A stretch of DNA of 64,000 bases from Gari tellinella (GCA_922989275.2 OV277866.1:37403246-37467245); one strand, 5' to 3'; counted from the stretch's first letter, positions 18,695-31,062 are shown. Numbers and translations are program-made. Notes: generated by a model from the letters alone, not told the origin.

Positions 18695-19290
18695 AAGCTG
18701 ACATCCATTGCAAACACTTTATAGCACGATCACCTCGCGTCTGATCAAGCTCCAAACATTTCAAGATTGTTAAACAAAATGCTGTTTAGAAAGATTTCAT
18801 AATATTTATGAAAGTATGTGCTAGTTAATTATTTTCATTCAGCAACATTGTTCTCATGCACAACTCTTCAAACTACAGCACAAACATTAATATTATCTGT
18901 GTGACTATCAGTTTTGGTGGGTTTTTTTTTTAAAAAAAAAATGATCATGCACATACATGTAGTGGGAATGCATTATTTGTTCTTAAACGCAAATATAGCC
19001 GAGTGTAATATAAACGAGTAAATTATATCCACTTGTCAAATAAATAATCTCGTAAATACTTTCTAGAACGTGTCATTTTCTACTTTTCATTTCATTGTGT
19101 TTTCGATAAGTGTCGTTTTAAATAGATATACATGTACCCTTACTGTATAACTCGGTAGGCTAACTGGATTCAAACTATTTGCAGTTGCTAGTCAATTCAC
19201 GTTGAACAAAATGCCGTTTTAACAGTTAAGATGTGTGAAGTTATTTTGAATCCGGTTGTTGACTGAAAACATACAACATATTTAAGTGAT
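18695..19290. other. Intergenic sequence, almost featureless
   Basis: A trace of core 1 (CGCGTCTGATCAAGCTCCAA at about 18736) is the only repeat fragment I see. No coding or RNA signal. Confidence 0.5.
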
Positions 19291-19291
19291 A

Positions 19292-19503
19292 CAGTGGAGA
19301 AAACGTTATTCTTTCCCGTTTAAACGCAAACGTACGCAAACGCAAAACACTAAAACGCAGAAAAGTACAACTTTTTGGCAATTCTGATAATTCATCTTTA
19401 TCTTGGTTACCCGGCGTCTGATCTGGCTCCAAACTGTTTGTACTGCAAATAATAGTTTTAGCGTAAACGCGTTTATTGGGAAAGAATAACGTTTTCTCCA
19501 CTG
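19292..19503 (+). mobile_element. Family A MITE lacking the left arm of its core
   Basis: Both TIRs are of the AAACG subtype, with TA flanks. After TTATCTTGG the sequence jumps to TTACCCGGCGTCTGATCTGG, so the left core arm is missing and the hairpin cannot form. Confidence 0.85.
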
Positions 19504-19732
19504 TACATTCATTCATACCTGTGTCAGAAGACATTTAAAGCAGCATTATGTTTTGGGGAAACCTGCATAAAACTGTTGTTTGGGATCCCATTAGAACTAT
19601 ATGGGACGTGATTCTTTCACAAAAAGCGGCTTTATCTAAGAAATTCGCTTTTTATTTTCTTTTTTTTCTTTTATGGATGTAACATCCATTAATTTGACCT
19701 TGCGAACGGAAAGAAGGAGAACTCTGTAAATA

Positions 19733-19926
19733 CAGGGCTCCAGATAAGGGGAGTATTTCGAAAACTAAAATCTTTATTTCTGCTTTAAAACCAATGGTGT
19801 CATTACTCATTAGAATCGTCTCGAAGAGACAATTCTAATGAGTAGTAACACCATAGCATTCGGTGCTGAAATGAGTGAGAAAATGTTTGATTTGTTCAGT
19901 TTACTTCCGCTTATCTGGAACACTGG
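19733..19926. mobile_element. Family F MITE
   Basis: Ends CAGGGCTCCAGATAAG and CTTATCTGGAACACTG. The internal hairpin has arms GTGTCATTACTCATTAGAAT and complement around CGTCTCGAAGAGACA. A second copy is at 60534-60675. Confidence 0.75.
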
Positions 19927-19936
19927 AATGAAGTGG

Positions 19937-20144
19937 TTAACCCTTATTCTGCAGACGTCTGCTTTGAAATTGTAATGTGCAAAATTTGTTTAGTTTAGAT
20001 TTATGCATAGTTTTAATTAAACAAACCTTAAGACGATTGTCAAACAATTTGGATCCAGATAAAACGCCGCGTTACGCGGCGATTGTTCTAGATTCAAACA
20101 GTTTATAAACTACGTAAAGTTTCGACCAGCAGGCACAGGGTTAA
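19937..20144 (+). mobile_element. Family B MITE
   Basis: TTAACCCTTATTCTGCAG on the left, GCAGGCACAGGGTTAA on the right. Core 1 (GGATCCAGATAAAACGCCGC) is diverged in the right arm. TTAA on both sides. Confidence 0.75.
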
Positions 20145-20381
20145 CCAATGAGTTAACTGTGAAGTTGATCCCGGCTGTATCACGTGACACTAAGCCGTGT
20201 AGTAATGTTTATGTCAGGCGTTCTATTTTCGGTTTGTTATGGTTTTAAACTGCTCTTTTTGGTGATTTAGGTCTGTCTTCAACATTTCATAGATCAGTTT
20301 GGCCAATAAGAATGTTCAAACATTATTATTAACCGTTATTGTATTTCAGACATTAAAAAAGGTCTGAAAACACAATGGGAC

Positions 20382-20628
20382 TTTAAGCCTCTTATCATGC
20401 TGAAGTATCGTCTGCATAAAATATATCGTCTTCGAAATAATAATTATCGATTTTAATATTTTCTAAAATCGAGAAAAATACATATAAGTTGCAAACAGCT
20501 TGGATCCAGATCAGACGCCGCGTTATATTGTAACAGTTAAGCTGTAAGAGTCTTTTAAGAGATCAACGGCAAACATTGTTGTAAGTAGAGACTCGTTGTT
20601 TGGAAAGCCGTTGTAGGGAGGGAACACC
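20382..20628 (+). mobile_element. Probable hybrid: B-like left half, family D right half
   Basis: The left part (TTAAGCCTCTTATCATGC, TATCGTCTGCATAAAATA) leads into the core-1 left arm CAAACAGCTTGGATCCAGAT, which stops at GCCGCGTTAT. The right part CGTTGTAGGGAGGGAACACCA is the inverted left end of family D. Like the A/B hybrid, the change is near the core, but the left half is too diverged to be sure. Confidence 0.4.
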
Positions 20629-20639
20629 ATACTTAGTAC

Positions 20640-21100
20640 AAAATGATTGCAAATATTCTTCCTGTTACATCTCTACATTCCTTTTGTTCTGCTTACATGT
20701 AATATTATCCGTATACGTCTGAACGACTTTTACCTGTTTTAACTGTATTTTGGCTAAGTAATTATTTGTAATGCTTGTATATATAAATACTACATACCCA
20801 ACCGTTGACATACAATCGGTGGAAGTGCGCTATTATTTCCCAATGCACACGTATACACGCGTTTGAAGCAAACGGAACTAACAGTGGTTTCCAAGGCCAA
20901 CAGTTTACGCAAATTAGACTTCTAGTAATCTGACATCTGAACAGGCTTACTGTCAATAAGATTTAATAAATATGTTGTTACAAAATTCAGAAAACTGTCA
21001 TTGTTCATACACATTCTGCGTTTGCATTTCATTCAACGGGAACTACCCATTATCTGACATGCATGTATACGTATTTCATTTTTTTTATTTTCAATTTTAC
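20640..21100. other. Intergenic sequence, nothing recognised
   Basis: AT-rich with no repeat match to the families listed here and no exon-like signal. Confidence 0.5.
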
Positions 21101-21105
21101 TGCTA

Positions 21106-21351
21106 CAGTGGAGAATGTGTTATTCTTTCCCAATAAACGCGTTTACGCTAAAACTATTATTTTCACTGCAAACAGTTTGGAGCCAGATCAGACGCCGGGT
21201 AACCCGGCGTCTGATCAGGCTCCAAACTGTGTGCCACCAAGATAAACAAGAATTATCAGAATTGTCCAAAAGTTGTACTTTTCTACGTTTTAGTGTTTTG
21301 CGTTTGCGTACGTTTGCGTTTAAACGGGAAAGAATAACAAATTCTCCACTG
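21106..21351 (-). mobile_element. Family A MITE, full length, inverted
   Basis: TIRs GAGAATGTGTTATTC and AATAACAAATTCTCC differ from each other by one to two bases. TA flanks and core 1 are intact. Confidence 0.9.
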
Positions 21352-21394
21352 TACATGTTTTTACAATTTTTTCCATTGATAATTGTTGTTCTTA

Positions 21395-21835
21395 CAGTAA
21401 AGTAGGCGTTGTTATTTCCCTTTAACGCTTATCCGTCATCTGCTTCGAAATTGTCGTCTGCAAAATGTGTTAAATTTAGATTTATACATTTTTAAGTAAA
21501 AAAAATTAAAGAAGAGTGTCAAACAGTTTCGATCCAGATCAGACACCGCGTTACGCGGTGTCTGATCTGGATCTAAACTGTTTGCAAACATCAATAAAGT
21601 CGCGACCAGCAGCCAAAAGGTTAAAATGCAAAACGCCAATCTCACGGCAACGAAATGTTGAAAGTCACTTATTTCAAACACTCTAAGGATTAAATTTGAT
21701 CAGAGTGGCAACTACTTCAGAGCCTGGTCAGACGTCAAATAACATAGCGTTTGATCTGCCTCCAAGCTGTATGCAGTTGATACAATTATTTTAGTTAAAC
21801 GCGTTCATTGGAGAAGACTAACGACTTCTTCACCG
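21395..21835 (+). mobile_element. Family A' MITE interrupted by a family B MITE
   Basis: Left TIR CAGTAAAGTAGGCGTTGTTA, then a TTAA-bounded B element (21422-21624), then the A' remainder with diverged core (AGAGCCTGGTCAGACGTCAA) and right end ACGACTTCTTCACCG|TA. The B element therefore inserted into A'. Confidence 0.7.
21422..21624 (+). mobile_element. Family B MITE nested in A'
   Basis: TTAA at both ends. The core 1 at about 21520-21583 (CAAACAGTTTCGATCCAGAT and complement) has the centre GACACCGCGTTACGCGGTGT, and is symmetrical. Confidence 0.82.
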
Positions 21836-22007
21836 TATTATATCGTAATGCTTATTTTAGCTACTTTTGTAACATTATGTTAGAGTAGAGAAGAAGTTGT
21901 CTAATAAAACATACTATGTTCTATTGAGTTCAGTATGAGTTAATCCGGTGCCAAATTAGAACACCCTCTGTTGAACCTCTCGGCGCAAAAACAATCGTGA
22001 CTTTTGT

Positions 22008-22165
22008 TTAACCTATTCACTGCTTTATTGCCGTCTGCTGCTTCAATATTACTGTCTGCAGTATCGTTTCAAAGTTTAATTTAATTTAGTATGACTTAAG
22101 AAATATCGACACGATTGCAAAACAGTTTGGATCATAATTAGATGCCGCGTCACGATGTTCTGCTG
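22008..22165 (+). mobile_element. Family B MITE, left half only
   Basis: TTAACCTATTCACTGC then GCCGTCTGCTGCTTCAATAT. It ends in the core left arm (GGATCATAATTAGATGCCGC). The right half is absent. Confidence 0.65.
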
Positions 22166-22212
22166 TATAGCAAAAGACTAATGGCTTTACATCACTCTTT
22201 GGTACATGTATA

Positions 22213-22458
22213 CAGTGGAGAATCTGTTATTCTTTCCCGTTTAAACGCAAACGTACGCAAACGCATAACACTAAAACGTAGATAAGAACAACTTTTATTC
22301 AATTCTGAAAATTCTTGTTTATCTTGGTGGCAAACAGTTTGGAGCCTGATCAGATGCCGGGTTACCCGGCGTCTGATCTGGCTCCAAATTGTTTGCACTG
22401 AAAATAATAGTTTTAGCGTAAACGCGTTTATTGGGAAAGAATAACAGATTCTCCACTG
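22213..22458 (+). mobile_element. Family A MITE, full length
   Basis: AATCTG-type TIRs, TA flanks. A few substitutions, including CAGATGCCGG in the core left arm. Confidence 0.9.
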
Positions 22459-22518
22459 TACCTAGAATGAAAGCTTCTAGCAAGCACGCGGTAAGACTTT
22501 ATTGCAATAAATACTTAT

Positions 22519-23002
22519 GAGCCGTGTCATTACCAACCAAGCCTTATTGCATTACAAACAGTATAGATCAAGGCCAGCTGCCTCGTCTTTGACACGGTGA
22601 TTGGCCTTGATCTACACTATTCGACACCCTACATGCATCTACAGCATTTTATGATGCTGTATTAAACGGCACTATAGGTATTGTAGACCAAGCTCAGATA
22701 CAGTGGAGAAACGCGTTTATGCTAAAACTACTATTTGCAGTGCAAACAGTTTGGAGCCAGATCAGACGCCGGGTAACCCGGCGTCTGATCAGGCTTCAAA
22801 CTGTTTGCCACCAAGATAAACATGAAATATCAGAATTGTCAAAAAGTTGTTCTTTTCTACGTTTTAGTGTTTTGCGTTTGCGTACGTTTGCGTTTAAACG
22901 GGAAAGAATAACAGATTCTCCACTGTACATAGCCTGGGATGATACCGTTGGTCTGTACAATGTTGCAATGCAGAAAGGCTGGTTTTTGCCATGACACGGC
23001 TC
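22519..23002. mobile_element. Family J element interrupted by family A
   Basis: Inverted ends GAGCCGTGTCAT and ATGACACGGCTC. Near the left end is a further core variant, CAAACAGTATAGATCAAGGC with complement GGCCTTGATCTACACTATTC. A related copy's right end is at 40258-40353. Confidence 0.6.
22701..22925 (-). mobile_element. Family A MITE with truncated left TIR
   Basis: After CAGTGGAGAA the sequence jumps to ACGCGTTTATGC, losing about 21 bp of the TIR. The right end is complete. TA flanks are kept, so the loss followed insertion or the short end was still mobile. Confidence 0.85.
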
Positions 23003-23140
23003 AGATGCACGAATGGGTTAAAAACGAGAGTCAAGCAAGTGCCAATTCTAACCAGATTTAATGCCGAGTTTTCAAATCGTGCAACTTGACGTCCGTTCAA
23101 CTCCAAACTGCCAAGTGCAATAAGGTAAGATGAATACTTA

Positions 23141-23359
23141 CAGTGGAGAATCTGTTATTCTTTCCCGTTTAAACGCAAACGTACGTAAACGCAAAGCACT
23201 AAAACATAGAAAAGAACAACTTTTGGACAATTCTGATAATTCTTGTTTATCTTGGTGGCAAACAGTTTGGAGTCTGATCTGGCTCCAAACTGTTTTCACT
23301 GCAAATTATAGTTTAAGCGTAAACGCGTTTATTGGGAAAGAATAACAGATTTTCCACTG
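23141..23359 (+). mobile_element. Family A MITE with the core centre removed
   Basis: The core reads GTTTGGAGTCTGATCTGGCT, so the inner stem and centre (about 27 bp) are missing while the outer arms remain. Both TIRs and TA flanks are present. Confidence 0.85.
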
Positions 23360-23655
23360 TACATGTAGACATTTTTAAAGCTGAATTATTTTTTACATTT
23401 ACTTGCATTTCAAACGGACAAGAATGACATCTTCACCACAGTATACTAGAAACATAATTAAAGCATGCATTGAAAATCGTCAATGGCTAAAATTGTTCGG
23501 TGAAAATTGAAATTCACCGTGGAATTCTATGACTTCCGTGATAACAGTACATATAACAGTAACATGCAACATTAACACATGTTTAGTATCCTTTACCCTG
23601 TTGTCATATCGCCTGCAGATTTAATAGTATCATCTGACACTGGTCTATTTCCCTT

Positions 23656-23890
23656 TTAACCCTTTCACTCTCAATAACGCTTAAAAGCGCGTTTGCAAAC
23701 AGTTTGGATCCTGATTAGACGCCGCGTAAAGCGGCGTCTGATCAGGATACAAATTGTTTGACACTCACGTCGATATTTTTAATTCATACTTCATTGAATC
23801 TTTACTTTGAAACAACAAAAATGAAGCAGACGACAATGAAACGATGAATGGGCAATAATCTCACGAAAAATTTGGTAGTGAAAGGGGTAA
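23656..23890 (+). mobile_element. Family B MITE, CACTCTCAATAACGC subtype
   Basis: The left end is TTAACCCTTTCACTCTCAAT. The core 1 at 23696-23760 is centred on GCCGCGTAAAGCGGC. The right half has AAGCAGACGACAATGAAACG and ends GTGAAAGGGGTAAA. Confidence 0.8.
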
Positions 23891-24439
23891 ATCGATATAT
23901 AGTGTAAGAAGAAAAACAAACGTTCCTTGTCTCATGGTACCTTATACCTCCGTGCCTGACATAGCTGCACCAATTTAGCGAATTTTAATGCTAGTTATAT
24001 TAACGTTGTGATCTGATGGCAATGGGTAAAATTTGCATATTCATATATTCAGATTACACGTTGGTTGGTTGCTTTACTCCGAGTTCTCTGATATTTGCAA
24101 GGAGTTCAGAACCTGCTTAGAGGACGAATACTTTGCAGTCTGGCCATAACAAAACTATTTGAAACTCACAGCAGAAGTAAAAGCAGACGGCAACATAAGC
24201 AGAACAGCAGACGATGTACATACATGACAACGACGATGTTAACTGTCGTGTTATGGTTATTTACGCACCTGTTTCCGGTAGTGTTAGCTTTAGTTAACCG
24301 GAAGTTGAAAAACATCATGGGAGTTCTAAACCTCCGCACGTGGCAGCTCATTCCGGAAAATAAAGCAAAACAACATTGAAAACATGAATTTGTCAGAATA
24401 CGCTATCATGTTTCTACTTGCCTTACCCCGGGTGCATTG

Positions 24440-24522
24440 GTACATGTATTGGCAAACAGCTTGTCTCCTGATCAGACGCCGAGGTATCTCAGAATCTGAT
24501 CAGGAGCCAAAATGCTTGGCAC
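24440..24522. repeat. Isolated core-1 hairpin
   Basis: GGCAAACAGCTTGTCTCCTG to GATCAGGAGCCAAAATGCTT, centred on GCCGAGGTATCTCAG. Flanking ends are not recognised. TTACCCCGGGTGCATTGG on its left resembles the start of some B copies. Confidence 0.55.
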
Positions 24523-24826
24523 AAATTTTGACGCGTTTCTATCAAATTACCTTAAGAATAATAAGTGCTTACTTAATGCAACTTTTCAGGTAAAGATACC
24601 CTTGGGGTACATGTAAGGGGTTACAGTGTGAAAAACATTATTCTTTCCTACACAAATGATTTGAACTAAGATGAAGAAAATGTCAACTGTTTTAATACTG
24701 ATTTTGCACTACTGGGTCAGTGGGTTGCAGACAGTTTGGAGTCAGATTATCAATTGAGTTTCTCTGGTTTTGTTCCATTTTGTTCTCAATTAACATACTT
24801 GTTTTGGGATAGTAATATTCTTCATT

Positions 24827-25078
24827 TTAACCCTTTCCCCCATAGAAGCGCATTTTAGCGAATATGATTTATCACTCTGCTGAAGAAAATAGTTCCAATT
24901 TAATCAGTCATGAATATAATTTTTAGAGAATCTTTTCCATATTCTAGCACATGATAGCTTAAAGCAGGCAGAAAGTAAAGCAGAATGCGCCCTAAGGCGC
25001 ATTCTGCTTTACTTTCAACCTGCTTTAAGTAGTCACCTATCTTCAATACGAGAAATAGGCTATCAGGTAAAGGGTTAA
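24827..25078 (-). mobile_element. Family C MITE, full length, inverted
   Basis: TTAA flanks, CCCTTTCCCCCATAGAAGCG on the left and GGTAAAGGGTTAA on the right. The core-2 hairpin is intact with one arm mismatch (CAGGCAGAAAG). Confidence 0.92.
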
Positions 25079-25099
25079 GTGAAATAAAACTGCCTGTTA

Positions 25100-25328
25100 C
25101 AGTGGAGAAAACGTTATTCTTTCCCGTTTATGAAACGAAACATAAACGCAGTGTAATAAAACTTAGAACAAGACAACATTTTGACATTTCTAACTTTTAC
25201 TTTTAGTCTGAGTGGCAAACAGTTTGGAGCCTGGTCAGACGTCGGGTTACCCGGCGTCTGATCTGGCTCCAAACGATTTGCAATGGAAATAATAGATATA
25301 TTTGGAACAAATAACGTTTTCTCCACTG
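25100..25328 (+). mobile_element. Family A MITE, diverged subfamily
   Basis: Both TIRs are of the AAACG subtype with TA flanks. The arms are diverged (TTTATGAAACGAAACATAAA). Core 1 is nearly symmetrical (GACGTCGGGTTACCCGGCGT). Confidence 0.85.
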
Positions 25329-25439
25329 TATAAACAACTGTCATGGCTGTTGCCTGCTGTAAGGAAATGCCCATTTTTTTGTTGCATTTGCATTTCATAT
25401 ACCAGATTAGATCATTCGCTGGAGGTGTCTAATATTTAA

Positions 25440-26250
25440 GAAACAGCGAATTCTTGCTATTGAAAGTCAAAGATAAAAGCTATTTTTCTTTTTTTGTAGG
25501 GGGCCGGGTAAGTATGTAAATGACCACCACCGACAAAATGGCAATATTGTCAAAAGTTTATTTGGGGGTTTCTGCATTATCTTCATCAACTTATTGTAAG
25601 TTATCGTCTGTATACGTGTATATCTAAATGCATACATGATATTGCGTGTATGTGGTCGTTAAAGGGAGCATAAACTTTGCTCTATATTGTTACGTACATA
25701 AAGAAAGAGATATACTATTCTTCACCCGAATACCCAAATAGTTTTCATTCCAAGGACATTTTGTCCATTGCAAACAGCTTGGCGTCAGACCAGACAAGGA
25801 GAAGTGTGGCTTCTGACCAGGTCCTATCAGAGACATATATATATACTAACTAAGTCTCAGGCTCTATGACACGACGTCATAACGTTGAGCAACTTTCAGA
25901 TTCACGCTGGCTTTGGGCGGAAACCATCACCGATTGTATTATTTGAAGAAACTTGTAGCACAAACTATATATTTTTTTAAAGCAGGGACAATACCCTACC
26001 TGGTCACGCCAATTTGAATAATATCTGGAGACTTTAATTTGGCTTTTGATAGACGTTAACATTTTTTTCGCCGAAAAAATTGCATGTAACATGTAACACG
26101 GTTGAAGATGCGCTTTTAGTAAAACCGTCAAATCTGCCAAACGAGACGTCTGACTCCCACCACATTTTCCGCCAAAGTATTGTCTGTATTAATGCTGTGA
26201 CGCCAAGAACATTACTGAATTTCAGTCGAAGAAATCAAAGTTGCAAATTG
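25440..26250. other. Intergenic sequence with a decayed core-1 fragment
   Basis: CAAACAGCTTGGCGTCAGAC (about 25770) with a partial complement to 25832 is the only repeat trace. Chance open frames at 25877-26265 lack coding features. Confidence 0.5.
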
Positions 26251-26259
26251 GACAAAAAA

Positions 26260-26670
26260 GTGTAACACTGTCAAAATTTGGACGTAAAAAGCTGAAGTAC
26301 TGTTTTCAATTCATTCTTATTTATTTAATTTTATGTAAAAGACATTGAAAATTCGTGAAAAAAATACTTTTTTTGTCTTATTTTAAAAAATATATTTGAT
26401 TTAAATTTATTCCAAAAGTTGCAAAAGTTATTGAGGATTTTCTTTGTCTACATGCATTGTCTCAAACTCGCTGAAAATCAGAAAACCAACGTTTTGTCTT
26501 AGTTCCAGGTTTTTTCTTATAAATGAATTTATTAACCAAGTTTTTTTCAGTAAAAAGGAATAGGTACTTTTTTTCTTAAGTTTTTAAAAATGTTTACTTC
26601 AATAGAATCGCTCATGTTTTGCGAAAAATATGGACTTTTTTCTTTGTCTACATGCGATGTCCCAGTCTAA
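26260..26670 (+). repeat. Diverged tandem dimer, period about 200 bp
   Basis: TTTTCTTTGTCTACATGCATTGTC and its variant near 26640 are 198 bp apart, and ATACTTTTTTTGTCTTATTTT matches GGTACTTTTTTTCTTAAGTTT at the same offset. Two diverged, AT-rich units. Confidence 0.5.
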
Positions 26671-26674
26671 TAAG

Positions 26675-27616
26675 AATCTGACGTTAAGTTTATAACGTCA
26701 ACATTTCAATCGATAAATAAGAAAGGTTGTCGAACAGGCAATGTGTGTAAAACTATCGCTTTTGTTATTCCCCTTCCCTATGCTTCAAAAATGTTTGATA
26801 CCTGGATCGACCTTTATGCTTTGATTCGTTTATTTCACAAAATTGTCGTCTGAAAAGCAGAATAGTAATAATCGAATTTCAATATCCAAACACGGATCCA
26901 GAGGGGGTTGGGATCAGGGTGTTTTTTGTACAGTAAAATTAACATTTTCAACGATAGCTTCACCCCCACCCCGAGATCGGTTGGGTCCTTCTGAATTTGT
27001 CACAAACCCTGTAAGTACGAAAACAACGAAAACTCATTGATTAAAGTTGATAACAAAAAGGTCATCAGAAATACCCCCTTAAAATAGTCTGGATCGGCGC
27101 ATGTTATCAATTAGATTTCTCTCAGGAAGAGGGAAAAAATGTTGATGACCTTTATTTTAAGTGATCGATTTTAGTACCTATCAGCTATTTTCAGAGGGGT
27201 CCAACCAATCTCAGAAGGAGGGGTCCAACATTTGGGGACGGTATATTTATAGTACACAAATCACTACGGACCGCCGGAACCCCCTCCTCCTCCCTCGGGA
27301 TCCGCGCATGAATCGCAGAAAAAACCGACATTTATTTAAATAATGCAGCATTCAGTATGACCAAACCATCTTTCAAACCGAAGCTTTCGGCCAAGGACTA
27401 TGCCTTTAGATCCATCATTCAAGTACAAATTAATCAAACAGCATGTTGCATTAGTACCAGGGTTGTGAGTTAGATCTCCTGCCGGACCAGGACCTTTGGG
27501 CGAGACTTTATAAACCGAGGTCCGATGTCTGAGTGCTTTACACTTGGCATCTAAAAGAACCAGAGAACTCTTTCGACAATAAGAGTAGGGCATCGCACCC
27601 GTGGTCTCTGTATCCG
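26675..27616. other. Intergenic sequence, no gene recognised
   Basis: It contains GGGGTCCAACCAATCTCAGA- and GGGGTCCAACATTTGGGG-like short repeats near 27200-27240, but no protein, RNA or transposon that I recognise. Confidence 0.45.
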
Positions 27617-27657
27617 CTCCTCTATCTCTCTCTCTCTTTCTCTCTCTCTCTCTTTCT
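27617..27657 (+). repeat. Short (TC)n tract
   Basis: TCTATCTCTCTCTC-type tract that immediately precedes the left copy of the duplicated module. The same tract type precedes the right copy. Confidence 0.8.
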
Positions 27658-28110
27658 TAAAAAAGGAATTTACTTGTGTATAATGTAAATCGTTTAATAG
27701 ATATAATATTATGGTGATTGGAAATTATTTAATGAGAAAACATTTCACAGCATATCTGCACACATACTAAAGAATACTAGTTCAAGATGGTACCAAAATT
27801 AGAACAAACAAACAACCAATCTCCCTTGTGACCCTCAATGGCAACTTTTTAAGCGCAGTATTTGACAGATAAATTATCTGAAAAAATATCGAATATTTTC
27901 TATGTTCCCTTGATTTGGCCTGAGAAAATGTTTTCTTTAATGGATGTCAGACGCCTATACAAACAGGTATATACTATAAAGTTATTTAATTGCTCTTCTC
28001 TAATATAAGACAATACTAATTTAATTATTTCATAGTGTGAATACTCTTCTCTTGATTCCTTTTTATTTTTTATTTTTAATTTTTATCGTAAATACATGAA
28101 TATATATATA

Positions 28111-28316
28111 CAGCAGAACCTCTCTATTACGACCACTAACAAGGAGACTAATTGTCTGTATAAAAGACAGGTGACAGCTTAAAGCAATGTGAAAGTGAAA
28201 CAGAAAGCTCCTGTAGGAGCTTTCTGTCTCACTTTCACATTGCTTTAAGCAGTCACCTGTTTTAAACGAATTATATTTGGACACAATTTAGTGGGCGTAA
28301 TAGAGAGGTTCTACTG
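28111..28316. mobile_element. Family E MITE
   Basis: TA-flanked, ends CAGCAGAACCTCTCTATTAC and TAATAGAGAGGTTCTACTG. The central hairpin AAAGCAATGTGAAAGTGAAA to TTTCTGTCTCACTTTCACAT is a diverged relative of core 2. A decayed second copy is at 48011-48221. Confidence 0.85.
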
Positions 28317-28445
28317 TATATACATGTATTAACGATGAAAATTAAAAGATTCAAAATAAAAAGGAATCAAGAGTATTGAAAATATGAAAATAAATAAAAA
28401 ACATTATATATAAAAAATAATGTTAAGAAAGAAAAATATTTAAGC

Positions 28446-28532
28446 TCTGTCGGGAATCGAACCCGTGCGGAGAAGGCAAAACAATGTGTGTGTGTCGTTA
28501 CCTGTGATGTAACCACTGGACTACTCGAGAAA
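28446..28532 (-). mobile_element. tRNA-derived SINE head
   Basis: On the minus strand TAGTCCAGTGGTTA fits the pol III A box and GGGTTCGATTCCCG fits the B box, 60-odd bases apart. The arms do not fold into a complete cloverleaf. Its second copy lies at 34742-34829, each inside a copy of the same module. Confidence 0.65.
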
Positions 28533-28888
28533 TCTTACCAGACCTCTTTTTTATCCGATTAGTATTTCATAAAACCATAGATATCATGTTCATGGTAGCC
28601 GTCTGGAAATATAACTATTTGGAGATGTTATGAAATCTTTATGATTTGTATCTTTCTTTAAAAATAAAAGAAGACGATTCGAACAACTCGCTTTACTTTT
28701 CTTTATTCCAACAGAACCGGTCTAAATTCGAATACTTTGGTCTGTTTAAACGCTAGATACTGAACTCTAACAGTAAATACCCCATAACTCTACAAACCAC
28801 CCGATAACAGAACCAACTACCGAACACTAAAGTTAAGTACCCTACGACGCTACAACTACCCGATAACGACTCTAACTACTAACTGCGC

Positions 28889-29746
28889 TATCTATCTCTC
28901 TGTCTATGTCTGTATGTTTGTCTTCATGTCTGTGTCTCTATATGTCTCTCTCACTTTTTTGTGCCTCTGGTTCGATGTCCCTCTGTCTCTCTATGTGTTT
29001 CTCTGTCTCTCTCTGTCTGCCTGAATGTCTGTCAATGTCTGTCTCTCTCTGAGTGTCTCTCTATTTCTGTCTCTTTATTTCTGTGTCTCTATTTGTCTCT
29101 GTCTATGAATCTCTCTCTCGCCACCTTTTTCTCTGTCGCTCTGTGTGTGTCTTACTCTCTGTTTCTCTCTGTGTCTGTCTCTCTGTTTGTTTCTGTCTGT
29201 GTGTCTCTCTCACTGTCTCTCTCTGTTGTCTCTCTGTCTTTCTTTGACTATCACCTTGACTCTGTCTGTCTCTGTCTCTGTCTCTCTAAGTGTTTCTCTT
29301 ATCTCTGTCTCTCTGCCTCTGGCTCTCTGTATTTCTCTAGCGCTGCCTGTCTGTCATTTTGTCTCTCTTTCTCTCTTTGTGTGTCTGCATGTATGTTTGT
29401 TTCTCTCTGTGTCTTTCTCTGTCTCTTGATCTTTGTTTCTCCCTCTTTCTCTGTATTTCTGTTTCTGTATCTCTGTTTCTCTCTTTGTCTGTCTCTGACT
29501 GTCGCTCTATCTCCCTCTGTCTCTGTCTCTGTGTTTGTGTCTCTCTCTCCATTTTCCTATGTCTTTCTATCTCCTTTTTTCTCTCTCTTTGTCTGTCCCT
29601 GTCTCTCTCTCTCTCTCTCTCTGTCTTGTCTGTTTATGTCTGTTTGTCTGTGTGTATATCCCCCTCTCTCTCTATCTCTCTTTTCTTTCTCCATCTCTTT
29701 GTCTGTATGTATGAATGTCTGTATGTCTGCCTCTCTATCTATCTAT

Positions 29747-29780
<34 letters not shown>

Positions 29781-30446
29781 CTATCTATATATCTATCTAT
29801 CTATCTATCTATCTCTGTCTCTGTCTGTCTCTGTCTTTGTCTATCTCTGTCTGGCTCTGTCTATGTCCCTGCCTCTTGTTGTCTATGTCTCTGTCTCTCT
29901 CTATCTCACTCTGACTTTGTCTGTCTCTGTCTATGTCTCTCTCTATATTTGTCTTTGTCTCTCTCTGCCTCTGTCTCTGTCTCTTTCTGTCTATTTCTGT
30001 CTGTCTCTGTCTCTCTCTGCCTCTGTCTCTGTCTGTCTGTCTGTCTGTCTGTCTGTTTTAATGACTCTCTGTCTGTCTCTGTCTTTGTCTCTCTCTCTCT
30101 CTTTCTCTTCATGTCAGTCTCTCTCTGTCTCTCTCTCTGTGTCTCTCTCTGTGTCTCTCTGTGTGTCTCTGTGTGTCTGTCTGTATGTATGTCTGTCCGT
30201 CTGTCTGTCTGTCTCTCTCTTTCTTTCTGTTCATGTCTGTCTCTGTCTCTCTCTGTTTCTCGGTTCCCATCTTTGTCTATGTGTCTCTCTCAGTCTCTTT
30301 CCATTCGCCTCACCCTGTTTATCTCTCTCTATCTCTCTCTCTGTCTGTATGTATGTCTGTCTCTCTGTTTCTGTCTCTCTCTTTTCCTATCTTTCTCTTT
30401 CTCTGTATGTCTGTCTTTCTATGCCTCTCTCTCTGTTACTCTCTGC

Positions 30447-30478
<32 letters not shown>

Positions 30479-31006
30479 AGTTCTCTGTTTCTGTCTCTCT
30501 TTCTGTCTGTCTCTGTCTGTCTCTTTCTCTGTCTCTATCATTTTCTGTCTCTCTCTGTGTGTGTCTCTCTGTTTGTCTCACTCTCAGTATTTCTTTCTGT
30601 CTTTCTGTCTGTCTCTTTTTCTTTCTTTCTTTATCTCTCTCTTTCTGTCTCATTCTCTGTCTCACTCTGTCTCTCTCTCTCTATCTCTCTCTATCTATAT
30701 ATCTTTCTCTCTCTATTCCTCTCTTTCTTTATCTGTATTTGTCTCTGTTTGTCTCTGTCTCTATCTCTCTCTGTCTCTCTCTATCTCTTTCTCTCTGTGT
30801 CTTTCTCTCTCTGTTTTTGTTTCTATCTTAGTTTGTCTCTGGCTATGTCTCTAATTGTCTTTTTTTGTCTCTGTCTCTTTCTCTGTCTCTGTCTATATCT
30901 CTCTCTTCTCTGTCTCTGTATTTCTCTTTCTCTCTCTCTCTCTTTCTCTCTCTCTCCCTCTCTTGCATTCCCTCTCTCTATTTCTGTTCATGTCTGTCTC
31001 TGTCAG

Positions 31007-31062
<56 letters not shown>

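Larger units (their letters stand above)
27657..28888 (+). repeat. Duplicated module, left copy (flanks the TC satellite)
   Basis: It shares with 34605-35056: TTAAAAAAGGAATTTACTTG, ATAGATATAATATTATGGTG, AATAATGTTAAGAAAG, a tRNA-like unit, GAACAACTCGCTTTACTTTT and CCGATAACGACTCT, in order. This copy is longer by an internal segment (about 27755-28415) containing a family E MITE. Confidence 0.8.
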